From contig OZ244980.1 of the NCBI GenBank assembly GCA_965223035.1, positions 868,001-932,000 on the forward strand: a stretch of DNA of 64,000 nt. Direction: 5' to 3'. A program made the translations under genes and the position numbers. Numbering within the stretch: position 1 is the stretch's first letter; each line of letters opens with the position of its first letter. Below are positions 8,842 through 16,611 of the stretch, in pieces. The notes below the pieces were generated by a model. The model was not told where the DNA came from. It did no database searches and saw only the letters and a list, made by a program, of their open reading frames with translations. This stretch comes from CAMDPA01 sp965223035 (GTDB lineage: Bacteria > Pseudomonadota > Alphaproteobacteria > Rhizobiales > Hyphomicrobiaceae).

Positions 8842-8890
8842 TCTGATCCATTTGTCTGATCCATTTGTCTGATCCATTTGTCTGATCCAT
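8842..8890. repeat. 13-bp tandem repeat
   Basis: Three perfect copies and a 10-bp part copy of TCTGATCCATTTG, in the dctP-dctQ gap just upstream of dctQ. Each unit carries TGATCCA. Confidence 0.9.
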
Positions 8891-9059
8891 GGCGGGCGAT
8901 TGATCCTGACATTGCGTCGTTATGGTCCTGTGGGCCTTATGTTGGCCACGGCGGGAAGGCCTGCTCGCAAGCGCCCGCGCAGCGCTAGGCTCGTTTTCCG
9001 CCGCTCACGCTTGGTACCCATGCGTCAGCCCGGAGCCCTAGCCCAATCATTTGATTGTG

Positions 9060-9116
9060 TTCTGGAGCGACGAACGCTGGGCGACCTGCGCCCGGCACCC
9101 AGCGTTCGATCCAGAA
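9060..9116. promoter_or_regulatory. Strong stem-loop directly after dctP
   Basis: Arms TTCTGG (9060-9065) and CGAACGCTGGG (9071-9081) pair with CCCAGCGTTCG (9098-9108) and CCAGAA (9111-9116). It begins 2 nt after the dctP stop, on the dctP transcript. Without a T-run it looks more like an mRNA-stabilising or attenuation hairpin, giving more binding protein than permease, than a full terminator. A small palindrome CAATCATTTGATTG follows at 9044-9057. Confidence 0.6.
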
Positions 9117-9118
9117 CG

Positions 9119-10150
9119 CTAAAGACCCAGCCGCTTCAGTTCGGCGTGATAGATCTTGAGCGCCTTGGCCCCTTCCGCGCCGGTGCGCTGCTTGTAGGCG
9201 GCCTCGGCCTTCGGCGCCATCAGCTCACGCCACTTCGCTCGCTCCGGTGCAGACAACGTCCGCACTTGGGTTTTGCCGGTGGCCTTGATCTTACCCAGCG
9301 CCGTCGCCATCGCTTTGGCCTTATTGGCTTCGACCGCCGGGCGAACCTCCATGAAAGCGTCCTTGATGATGTCGCGATGGCCTTGCGGTAGTTTGTTCCA
9401 CCAGCCCGGATTGAATAAGACGACGTCCTCCATGGCGCCGTGGTTGGAGACCACCAGGTGTTGTTGGACCTCGTTGAACTTCATTGTCGTGATGGTGTCG
9501 AGCGGGTTTTCCTGACCATCGACCACACCGGTCTGCAGAGCGGTGTAGAGTTCGCCGAACGGCAAGGCGACGGCGCTGGCGCCAACCGCGCTGAATTGTT
9601 CAATGAGGATCTTGGAATCCATCACCCGGAATTTTTGGCCCTTGAACGCCGCCAGGTCGGGGATGGGCTTGTTGGAGGTCATGCTCTTGCGACCATTGGG
9701 CCACAAGGCGACACCGACAAAACCGCGCTTGGAAAAACTGTCCAGCACGAACTTGCCAAGTGCGCCAGTGCGAATGGCGTTGGCTTTTTCACTGTCCTCT
9801 GGATACAGAAAGGGGATGTCGAAGATCGCCACCACGGGGTTGAAGCCGCCTAGGAAAGCGGCTGGCATGACGGTGCATTCGATCGCGCCGAATTGCACGC
9901 CTTCGATTTCTTGGCGTGCGGGCCCGAGCTGGCGGGCCGGATAGATCTTAAACTCGACCTCGCCGTTGGTGCGCTGTTTGACCAGCGCGGCGACCTGCTC
10001 CAAACCCTTGTGGCGCGGCTGCAGCGGCGATTCCAGATGAGCCACCTTGGCCACGTATTTGGCAGCGCCCTGGGCCAACGCCGGACCTGGCAGCGTGGCC
10101 GCCAGCGCTAGACACCCACCAAGTCGAGCAAGCGCGCGTCGTGAGAGCAT
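9119..10150 (-). CDS. dctP: TRAP transporter substrate-binding protein, DctP family
   Basis: 343 aa periplasmic protein. The signal peptide spans about residues 1-26 (RR near the N-terminus, then a hydrophobic stretch ending PALA). The body has DctP features: QLGPARQEIEGVQ, FRVMDSKI, PFGELYTALQTGVVDGQENP. The TRAP family binds mostly organic acids through a conserved Arg, here probably in KFRVM. It is the first gene of the likely dctPQM-pyrKD-amidase-XRE unit; the 400 bp upstream include a Family 2 repeat and presumably the promoter. Confidence 0.93.
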   Translation of the reverse strand: MLSRRALARLGGCLALAATLPGPALAQGAAKYVAKVAHLESPLQPRHKGLEQVAALVKQRTNGEVEFKIYPARQLGPARQEIEGVQFGAIECTVMPAAFLGGFNPVVAIFDIPFLYPEDSEKANAIRTGALGKFVLDSFSKRGFVGVALWPNGRKSMTSNKPIPDLAAFKGQKFRVMDSKILIEQFSAVGASAVALPFGELYTALQTGVVDGQENPLDTITTMKFNEVQQHLVVSNHGAMEDVVLFNPGWWNKLPQGHRDIIKDAFMEVRPAVEANKAKAMATALGKIKATGKTQVRTLSAPERAKWRELMAPKAEAAYKQRTGAEGAKALKIYHAELKRLGL

Positions 10151-10281
10151 GGGTTAACTCCTTACTGTTGCAGTCGAAGGCCGGATAATGTGCGGGGTGG
10201 TTGAACGAGGGGCATTCGCGGCCAACTCACCTGCGGATCTGTTCACTCGCTCTCAATCAGAGCTTCTCAAAGTGTGCTGGT

Positions 10282-10385
10282 ACCATCCCGCTCTCCCGCC
10301 CGGTCACCCACAACATCATGCATTGGGTGGCCGGGCGGGAGAGCGGGCCGGCACGGCGCTACCGTCTCATGCAGAACTGATCTAG
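10282..10385. repeat. Family 2 repeat, full form
   Basis: The best Family 2 copy. A 24-bp stem with one mismatch, CCCGCTCTCCCGCCCGG plus CACCCA (10287-10310), pairs with 10324-10347 over a 13-nt loop. GCCGGCACGGC and the terminal CTGATCTAG follow. Lies between dctP and lysS; the rest of this gap (10386-10557) shows nothing recognisable. Confidence 0.85.
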
Positions 10386-10557
10386 GGGCCGCAGGCCAGG
10401 CGGGCGCCAACTGCTGTCTCATTTTTAAGACGTTAAGCTGACGACGGATCGATGTCAATGGGCTGACGAGCTTATTTTGCCGGACCTGCCCCTAGGTAGC
10501 GGGGCGCGCTGGTGCTGTCTCAATATTGGGATTCGCGAGCGATTTGGGCTCGGCGCA

Positions 10558-12222
10558 TCACGGCGTGGCGTGCGGCGCAAGCTCGCCGGCCAGAGCCTTC
10601 GCAATCAGCGCGCGCGTCTCGGCGATCCCATAAAGCGCGATGAACGATCCGAAGCGCGGTCCGCGCTGCTCGCCGAGCAGAACTTGGTAAATGGCATTGA
10701 ACCATGCATTGGAGACGCCCGGCCGTTCCGGCGTCGCGGTCTTGGCCTTGAAATCTTGATACCGCGGCACCGACCGCCCCACATCATATAAGATCGACTG
10801 CAGCGCCTGCGCGCTGGCACCGGGGTCAGCCTTGCCCAGCGCGTCCGATAAGGCCTGCAACGCCGCGCGCTCGACCTCGTCGGGGGCGCGGAACTGCTTG
10901 TGCGGCTTCACGAAGTCTCGGTAATAGCGCACCGCGTAACCGACCAGCTCGTCGAGCAACGGGTGGGATTGCGGATCGGCGTCTGGCGCATGGCGGCGAA
11001 TGAAGCCCCACAACACGTCCTTGTCGTGCGCGTTCGATGCCGCCACCAAATTCAGCAATAGCGCGAAGCTGATCGGCAGCGCGGCGGCTGGCGGTGCGCC
11101 GGCGTGAATGTGCCAAGCTGGGTTATCGACTTGCTGGCGCGGCGGTTGCTGGGGGTAGGCGGACAGAAACTGCAAATATTCATCGACGGCGCGCGGGATC
11201 ACGTCAAAATACAGGCGTTTGGCCGCCTTCGGCTTTTGAAACATGAACAGCGATAGACTTTCGGGGCTGGCGTAGCGCAACCACTCTTCAATCGTCAGCC
11301 CGTTGCCTTTGGACTTGGAGATCTTCTGGCCCTGCTCGTCCAAAAACAGCTCGTAATTGAAGCCTTCCGGCGGCTTGCTCCCCAGCACCTTGCAGATCCT
11401 CGATGACAGCGTCACCGAATCGATCAGATCCTTGCCGGCCATCTCGTAGTCGACACCCAGCGCCGCCCAGCGCATCGCCCAGTCGGCCTTCCATTGGCAC
11501 TTGACGGCGCCGCCGACGACCTTGGTCTCGACCTTCTGCCCGGTTTCCGGATCGACGTAGACGACGGTCCCGGCCTGAGCATCGCGCTCGACCATCGGCA
11601 CCTGCAACACGCGTCCGGTCCGTGGACAGATGGGCAGAAACGGCGAATAGGTGGCGCGCCGCTCCTCGCCAAGCGTGGGCAGGATGATCTCCATCACCTG
11701 ATCGTAGGTCTCGAGCATCCGCAGCAGCGTCGCATCCATCATGCCCGATCGGTAACATTCGGTCGCCGAGAAGAACTCGTAGGCAAACCCGAATTGGTCG
11801 AGAAAAGCGCGCAGCATGGCGTTGTTGTGCGCAGAGTAGCTGTCGTGCCCGTCCTCGAACGGATCGGGGATCGCCGACAGGGGCCGATCGAGATTGGCGG
11901 CGAGCAGCTCCTTGTTCGGCACGTTGTCGGGGACTTTGCGCAATCCATCCATGTCGTCTGAAAAGCAGATCAGTCGCGTGGCGCGTCGACCTTCGGTCAG
12001 CACTTCGAACGCGTGGCGGACCATCGAGGTGCGGGCGACTTCACCGAAGGTGCCGATGTGGGGAAGGCCCGAGGGACCGTAGCCGGTCTCGAAGATCACG
12101 GTCTTCTGCGCACCGCCCTTGATCTGCTCCAACCGCTTGATCAGCCTGCGCGCTTCATCGAACGGCCATGACCGAGCGTCTTGGCCGGCGGCGATCAGTT
12201 CGGGGCTTGGGACTGCTGACAT
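10558..12222 (-). CDS. lysS: Lysyl-tRNA synthetase, class I
   Basis: 554 aa. The class I HIGH motif reads PHIG at 54-57 (GPSGLPHIGTFGEV) and the KMSKS loop reads KISKSKG at 300-306. This is the archaeal-type LysRS, unrelated to class II LysS and common in Alphaproteobacteria. It charges tRNA-Lys in the cytoplasm. The frame opens 25 codons earlier, but the ATG at 12222 matches the normal family N-terminus. Monocistronic, between repeats. Confidence 0.95.
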   Translation of the reverse strand: MSAVPSPELIAAGQDARSWPFDEARRLIKRLEQIKGGAQKTVIFETGYGPSGLPHIGTFGEVARTSMVRHAFEVLTEGRRATRLICFSDDMDGLRKVPDNVPNKELLAANLDRPLSAIPDPFEDGHDSYSAHNNAMLRAFLDQFGFAYEFFSATECYRSGMMDATLLRMLETYDQVMEIILPTLGEERRATYSPFLPICPRTGRVLQVPMVERDAQAGTVVYVDPETGQKVETKVVGGAVKCQWKADWAMRWAALGVDYEMAGKDLIDSVTLSSRICKVLGSKPPEGFNYELFLDEQGQKISKSKGNGLTIEEWLRYASPESLSLFMFQKPKAAKRLYFDVIPRAVDEYLQFLSAYPQQPPRQQVDNPAWHIHAGAPPAAALPISFALLLNLVAASNAHDKDVLWGFIRRHAPDADPQSHPLLDELVGYAVRYYRDFVKPHKQFRAPDEVERAALQALSDALGKADPGASAQALQSILYDVGRSVPRYQDFKAKTATPERPGVSNAWFNAIYQVLLGEQRGPRFGSFIALYGIAETRALIAKALAGELAPHATP

Positions 12223-12343
12223 GACGGGCTCGCAAGGACGCAGATCGGTGGCCCCGTGGTAAGCGGCGGCGGCGCGCGCGTCAACGCGCGCCAGCAAGGC
12301 TCAGCCGCTGAAAGCGAGAACAACTTATCGGTCGGTTGAGACG

Positions 12344-12406
12344 CTAGATCATCGCGCCTTAAATCGGAACCGCAAAGCCGGTTCCGATCAAAGGCAGGTT
12401 GCTCTA
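12344..12406. repeat. Family 1 repeat, short chimeric form (B arm/A arm)
   Basis: The left arm is module B (CTAGATCATCGCGCC), the right arm is module A (AAAGGCAGGTTGCTC), so the outer arms do not pair. The core GGAACCG...CGGTTCC pairs. The right CTAG reads CTAA. Confidence 0.8.
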
Positions 12407-12459
12407 AGCGCCGCCAACGGGCTGCCGCCGCGGCCGGTCAACCAGCAACCGCCCGTGCC

Positions 12460-14262
12460 TCACCGTTTGCGCGACGTCACGGTGTCCACCAATGCCGGTT
12501 TGCCGTCCCTTACCACATCGATTGCCTCAAGCAATGCGCTGCGCACGTCGTTGGGATCCTCGATCGGGCCTTGACCCCAAACGCCCATCGACCGCGCGAG
12601 CGCCGCGAAATCGGGCTCGGGGCCGTAAAGATCCATGCCAATGTGAGCCTTGGCTTCGTCGGTGCCACGCAACCGCGCCATTCTGAGCTGATGCTCCCAA
12701 TCGTTGTAGTAAGCGCGGTTATTGTACATGACGATTAAGATCGGGATTCCGTATTTGGCCGCGATCCATAGGGCGCCGGCATCGAACATCAGGTCGCCGT
12801 CGGGCTGTAGATCGACGACGAGGCGCCCCTTGCCCTTGTGCGCCAACGCGACGCCGAGCGAGATGCCGATCTGGGTGGAGGTGCCGAGTTCAACACCCGG
12901 ATGGCGATAGGCCTTGTCGAAGTTCCATTGCCGACGCACCTGGTGCTTCAAGTCGTTCGCCGTCAACACCCAGTCATGATCCTTGATCACCTCCCACACC
13001 TCATGCGCCAGGCGCGGCACGCTCATCGGTACGGCGTCCCAGTCCTCGCGAGCCTCCTCCTGCCACCGCGCCCACGTCTTCAGATGCCGCTCCGCAATAG
13101 CCTTGCTGCGCTGATCGATCTTGCCTGCCAGCTGCGGGTTTCCGGCGATTTTTTGCTTGCACAGCCTGGTCAACGCCGGCAGCGCGACGCTGGTATCGCC
13201 GATGGCGCGGACGGAACACGGCTGCATGCGGCAATAGTCCATCGCCCATTTGGAGATGCCGAGCTCGGCGAAGCCGATCTCGACGAAATCGCAATCTGGC
13301 GGCGGCAACGGTTCCAACTGGCGCAGCGCGTTGTCGAGCTGGTGCGTGGCCTTTTCATAGTCCTTCATGTCGAGCCCGAGGATCAGGTCCCGATCGCGGA
13401 AGATGGATTTGTCCAGGCTCACGCATAACGGGTGTCGATTTGGGAAATTGAGCGCGTTGTTGACATCCCAGACCGGTGCGCCGACGGTCTCGGCAAGCGC
13501 GACCATCGCTTCAAAGCCGCCTTCGCGACGGCCGACGTACTCGGCCATGATCAGCGGGTTGTCGGCTTTCAACAGTTTGTCGGCGATCGCCTGCAACGCC
13601 CGTTCATCGGGCATCATGGGCGCCGGCACCTTGGCGGCAGCCAAAGGCGGCAAGCTCACGTCATCGGTCAGCGGCGTTTCCTGCAACGCCGCGTCGTAGC
13701 ACATGTAAATTGGACCCTTCGGCTCGGTCATCATCACCGAATAGGCGCGCGCGAAGCTTTCGGGGACGCCATGCACGGACGTCGGCTGATAATCCCACTT
13801 CGTGTAATCGCGCACAGCATTGCCCTGCACCAGCGCGGAGTGGGTCCAGTCGATGTGCGGTCGGCGCTTGGCTTCGTCCATCGGACCGGTGGCGCCCATG
13901 ATGAAAATGGGGACACGGTCAATGAAGGCATAATAGATGGCGAGATTGCAGTGCAGCAGCCCGACCAGATTGTGGACGATGGCGATCATCGGCCGGCCCG
14001 TCGCCTTGGCGTAGCCGTGCGCAATCTGCACCGCAATCTCCTCGTGATTGCACAGCATCATCGGCGGCTCGTTGTTGCCGTAATTGACGAGGCTGTCGTG
14101 CAGGCCCCGAAACGAGGCGCCCGGATTTAGGGTGATATAGGGAAAATCGAATTGCTTGATCAGGTCGACAATGACGTCGGACTGCCAGCCGCGGTAGTTG
14201 GTGTTGACGGTCGAGGTCGGCGTGGTCTCGGTTTGGGCGGTGTTTTCGGTCCCGTTGGCCAT
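12460..14262 (-). CDS. Thiamine-diphosphate-dependent enzyme, acetolactate synthase-like
   Basis: 600 aa with three ThDP-enzyme domains. The N-terminal catalytic Glu lies in CNHEEIAV (about residue 80), and the C-terminal ThDP/Mg motif runs from PDGDLMFDAGALW to VMYNN. Acetolactate synthase, oxalyl-CoA decarboxylase and glyoxylate carboligase share the fold; the specific reaction is not evident. A related but distinct paralog is at 40657-42372; both have a KWDY segment and (D/E)PKGP(I/V)Y. It lies downstream of the TTT binding protein gene on the same strand, 136 bp apart. Confidence 0.85.
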   Translation of the reverse strand: MANGTENTAQTETTPTSTVNTNYRGWQSDVIVDLIKQFDFPYITLNPGASFRGLHDSLVNYGNNEPPMMLCNHEEIAVQIAHGYAKATGRPMIAIVHNLVGLLHCNLAIYYAFIDRVPIFIMGATGPMDEAKRRPHIDWTHSALVQGNAVRDYTKWDYQPTSVHGVPESFARAYSVMMTEPKGPIYMCYDAALQETPLTDDVSLPPLAAAKVPAPMMPDERALQAIADKLLKADNPLIMAEYVGRREGGFEAMVALAETVGAPVWDVNNALNFPNRHPLCVSLDKSIFRDRDLILGLDMKDYEKATHQLDNALRQLEPLPPPDCDFVEIGFAELGISKWAMDYCRMQPCSVRAIGDTSVALPALTRLCKQKIAGNPQLAGKIDQRSKAIAERHLKTWARWQEEAREDWDAVPMSVPRLAHEVWEVIKDHDWVLTANDLKHQVRRQWNFDKAYRHPGVELGTSTQIGISLGVALAHKGKGRLVVDLQPDGDLMFDAGALWIAAKYGIPILIVMYNNRAYYNDWEHQLRMARLRGTDEAKAHIGMDLYGPEPDFAALARSMGVWGQGPIEDPNDVRSALLEAIDVVRDGKPALVDTVTSRKR

Positions 14263-14322
14263 TGCGCGCTCCCGCTGATTGCCTTGACCGGCGCACCGAT
14301 CGCCGGCGTTTTGACGTTCAAT

Positions 14323-14347
14323 GGCCGGCCGGAACGTCCGGCCGGCC
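14323..14347. repeat. Perfect GC palindrome
   Basis: GGCCGGCCGGA, then ACG, then TCCGGCCGGCC: an 11-bp perfect stem with a 3-nt loop between the TTT binding protein stop and the ThDP enzyme start. Could terminate or stabilise the upstream transcript; no T-run follows. Confidence 0.6.
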
Positions 14348-14398
14348 GACGTTTCGCAGCGTCGAGCCCGCTGGCACCGCGCACATCGGATGATCCGA

Positions 14399-15736
14399 TC
14401 AGTTGCAGGCGATCTCGCGAGCGGCGGAGGCCTGGTAGGTCAGCTTGCAGCTCATGCCTTCCTTGAGCGCCTTGCGCTTGGCTTCCTTGCCGGCGATCGT
14501 GATCTTGGTGTTGCGTCCGCTGACCCGTGCCTTTCTGGTCTTGCCGGCCCCCGCAAAGGTTACCCGACGCCCGCCGCGCTTGATCGAGGTAATTTTGCCG
14601 GACATCGTCTCGATCGGAATCACCGCCTTCGAGATCTCGATGTTGCCGGTGTAATTGGTGGCCCTGGCCGCGGCCTCGACGATGTCCTTGGGCTGCGACA
14701 GCATTTCGCCCATTTTCTTTTGAAGGGTTTCGCCATCCAGCAGTTTGAAGGGCAGCCGCCGTTTATTCATCTCGGCGATGAAGGCCGGATCTTGCGTGGT
14801 GGCGATGAAGGCCTTGCGAATGGCCGCGACGCGATCGGCGGGAACATCCGGTCCCATGGCGAGCGGCCGTCCCCAGAGCTGGCGACCGTAGATCAAGTTC
14901 AAGATCGTCTTATCCCGCTGGCTTTTCGCCAAATCCAGAACGAACGGCACGGTCGGTAGATCCGGGTGCTTTTGCGTCGACATTTGGATCAGGATTTTAA
15001 TCTTCTTATCCTTCAGCCACGTCGGGCGGGTGCTGACCACCGACGACCAGGACCAGCCGCAGCGGCCGTCGACCTCTTTGCGTTCCATCGCGATGTTAAT
15101 GTCGTTGCCCCCCGGATAGCCGGTAACCAGCTTGAGCTTGGTGCCAAGCACGTTATTGAGCACGGTTGGGAACGCGTCGGTATCTGAGCCTTTGCCAACC
15201 CCACCCACGATCATGCCGCGGCCCACCATGTCCTCCCACGTGTTGACGGGTACGGTGTGCCAGGCCACGCAAACGCTGACTTCGCTATTAAGGCTGCCGA
15301 CCCAGTTCATCTTGGTGGCATCGAATTTGACAGCCTTATTTCCGAACAACTGCTCATTGGGTATGCCGCGACCAAACGTGGCGATCGCCGTGCCATCCCT
15401 TGGAAGCACATTGTACAACTCGTTGACGATGCGCATGCTGCCGGCGCCGGTGCGGTTCTTGGCGACGAACGTCGGATTGCCCGGAATGTGCTTGCCCATG
15501 TGGTTGGCAAGTATTCGCGCGTAAGCGTCATATCCGCCGCCGGCACTGTAGCCGATGTACATCGTGATCGTCTTGCCCTTGTAGAAATCTTTGACCGTAT
15601 CGGCGCCGGCGATCTGCGGCACCAGAATGACGGCCGTGCCCGCGCCCACTGCGGCTGCCCAATTCGAAGCAACCCGTTTTGTAGCAACCCGTCTTGTAGC
15701 AACCCGTTTTGTAGCAACCCGTCTTGTAGCAACCAT
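14399..15736 (-). CDS. TTT-type (TctC/Bug-like) substrate-binding protein with repeat-coded N-terminus and C-terminal extension
   Basis: 445 aa. Residues 2-24 are VAT(R/K)R units encoded by a 15-bp tandem repeat; then come a hydrophobic segment and likely cleavage after QIAGA near residue 45. The body matches tripartite tricarboxylate transporter binding proteins: GYSAGGGYDAYARILANHMG, NRTGAGSMRIVN, GLPTVPF-like region. The last 65-70 residues (from about 376) form an extra Lys/Arg-rich, beta-prone segment with two Cys that is not part of the core fold. No TctA or TctB gene is adjacent. Substrate unknown. Confidence 0.82.
   Translation of the reverse strand: MVATRRVATKRVATRRVATKRVASNWAAAVGAGTAVILVPQIAGADTVKDFYKGKTITMYIGYSAGGGYDAYARILANHMGKHIPGNPTFVAKNRTGAGSMRIVNELYNVLPRDGTAIATFGRGIPNEQLFGNKAVKFDATKMNWVGSLNSEVSVCVAWHTVPVNTWEDMVGRGMIVGGVGKGSDTDAFPTVLNNVLGTKLKLVTGYPGGNDINIAMERKEVDGRCGWSWSSVVSTRPTWLKDKKIKILIQMSTQKHPDLPTVPFVLDLAKSQRDKTILNLIYGRQLWGRPLAMGPDVPADRVAAIRKAFIATTQDPAFIAEMNKRRLPFKLLDGETLQKKMGEMLSQPKDIVEAAARATNYTGNIEISKAVIPIETMSGKITSIKRGGRRVTFAGAGKTRKARVSGRNTKITIAGKEAKRKALKEGMSCKLTYQASAAREIACN
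15669..15728. repeat. 15-bp tandem repeat inside a signal-peptide coding region
   Basis: Four units alternating GCAACCCGTTTTGTA and GCAACCCGTCTTGTA (two 30-bp dimers), followed by GCAACC. On the minus strand they code for VATRR and VATKR at the N-terminus of the binding protein. The 15-bp length keeps the frame when copy number changes. Confidence 0.95.
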
Positions 15737-16067
15737 GACGTTCTCCCGTTTCGTTGGCGCGTCAGTTGGCGTGACGTCGGCCTTTGTTTCCCCGCGTGCG
15801 GACCCAGCCCGGGCAGTCCGATCAGGCGAAGACCGGTCGGCTCAGGCGCGCTCATGGTGTGCGTCCAATCCGTCACGATCCGCACCCCAAATTCAGCTGC
15901 TTGAGCTTCAAAAAAGCGTAGCAGCGGTCGCCGTGCCGGACAACCGTCCGGGCAAGGTGCCCGACGTTCAGCCATGGCGCCGCTGACGGGCCAGGACTAT
16001 AGGTGATGATGGCCTGAAACGACTTATTGAACCTCGTGTGGGCGAACTTTTGATCAAGGAGACGCCG
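15737..16067. other. Intergenic region, no supported gene
   Basis: Divergent spacer between the TTT binding protein and the small plus-strand gene. Open frames exist on both strands but run across the tandem repeat and known genes in the wrong frame. No clear promoter or hairpin stands out. Confidence 0.4.
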
Positions 16068-16346
16068 ATGACGGCTGACGATGGCCTCGCTAAGCAGATC
16101 GCCGACTTGGAGGCGCGCGTTGCCGCATTGGGCGCGCTGATGCGCAGCCTGCTTGCGACACTGATGTTGCGCGGGGTGATGACCCGAGCTGATATCGCTC
16201 CGCTGATGGAGCAGGCCGCGGCCATGCTGCCGTCGGACCTGAAGGATGCCGGGGCGGACGCGGAGTTCAAGGCGATTACGCACGATGTCGCCGGATCGCT
16301 GAGCCGTGCCGCCGGACCGATCGAGCAGCACGATCACGATCATTAG
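16068..16346 (+). CDS. Small hypothetical protein with His-rich tail
   Basis: 92 aa. Start ATG at 16068 has AAGGAG 7 nt upstream, which favours it over the in-frame ATG at 16038. Residues 6-35 form an amphipathic helix, possibly a coiled coil (LAKQIADLEARVAALGALM), and the last residues are HDHDH, which could bind metal. No family recognised. It is divergent from the TTT binding protein and followed by two repeats. Confidence 0.6.
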   Translation: MTADDGLAKQIADLEARVAALGALMRSLLATLMLRGVMTRADIAPLMEQAAAMLPSDLKDAGADAEFKAITHDVAGSLSRAAGPIEQHDHDH

Positions 16347-16367
16347 CGCGTCTCAGTGTTCGCGGGG

Positions 16368-16473
16368 ACCATCCCGCTGGCCCAGCCGGTGCACCCATTG
16401 GCACGATGGTGTGGCTGGCCGGGTGGGAGAGCGGGCCGGCAAGACGATTTCAACCTAGGCGGAACTGATCTAG
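16368..16473. repeat. Family 2 repeat, abutting Family 1
   Basis: ATCCCGCTGGCCCAGCCGG pairs loosely with GGCTGGCCGGGTGGGAGAGC; GCCGGCAAGACG and CCTAGGCGG follow. Its terminal CTGATCTAG shares CTAG (16470-16473) with the next Family 1 element. Confidence 0.75.
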
Positions 16474-16611
16474 ATCATCGCGCCTTAAATCAGAACCGCA
16501 AATCCGGTTCCGATTTAAGGCGCAAAGATGATCGCTCTTAACGTGTAGAGCAACCTTCTGCCTTTGATCGGGATCGTTCCGATTCCGATCAAAGGCAGAA
16601 AGTTGCTCTAG
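16470..16611 (-). repeat. Family 1 repeat, full form (B then A)
   Basis: Inverted relative to 8151-8289. Module A carries TTTGATCGG/CCGATCAAAGG, a paired change from TTTAATCGG/CCGATTAAAGG. Its right CTAG forms the TAG stop of the cyclase gene. Confidence 0.88.

Noticed and set aside
8842..8890. CRISPR from the 13-bp tandem repeat
   Set aside because: Units are directly adjacent without spacers.
15307..15975. A 222-codon minus frame across the TTT binding protein start
   Set aside because: It runs through the 15-bp tandem repeat and the binding-protein gene in another frame; the downstream part reads as noise.
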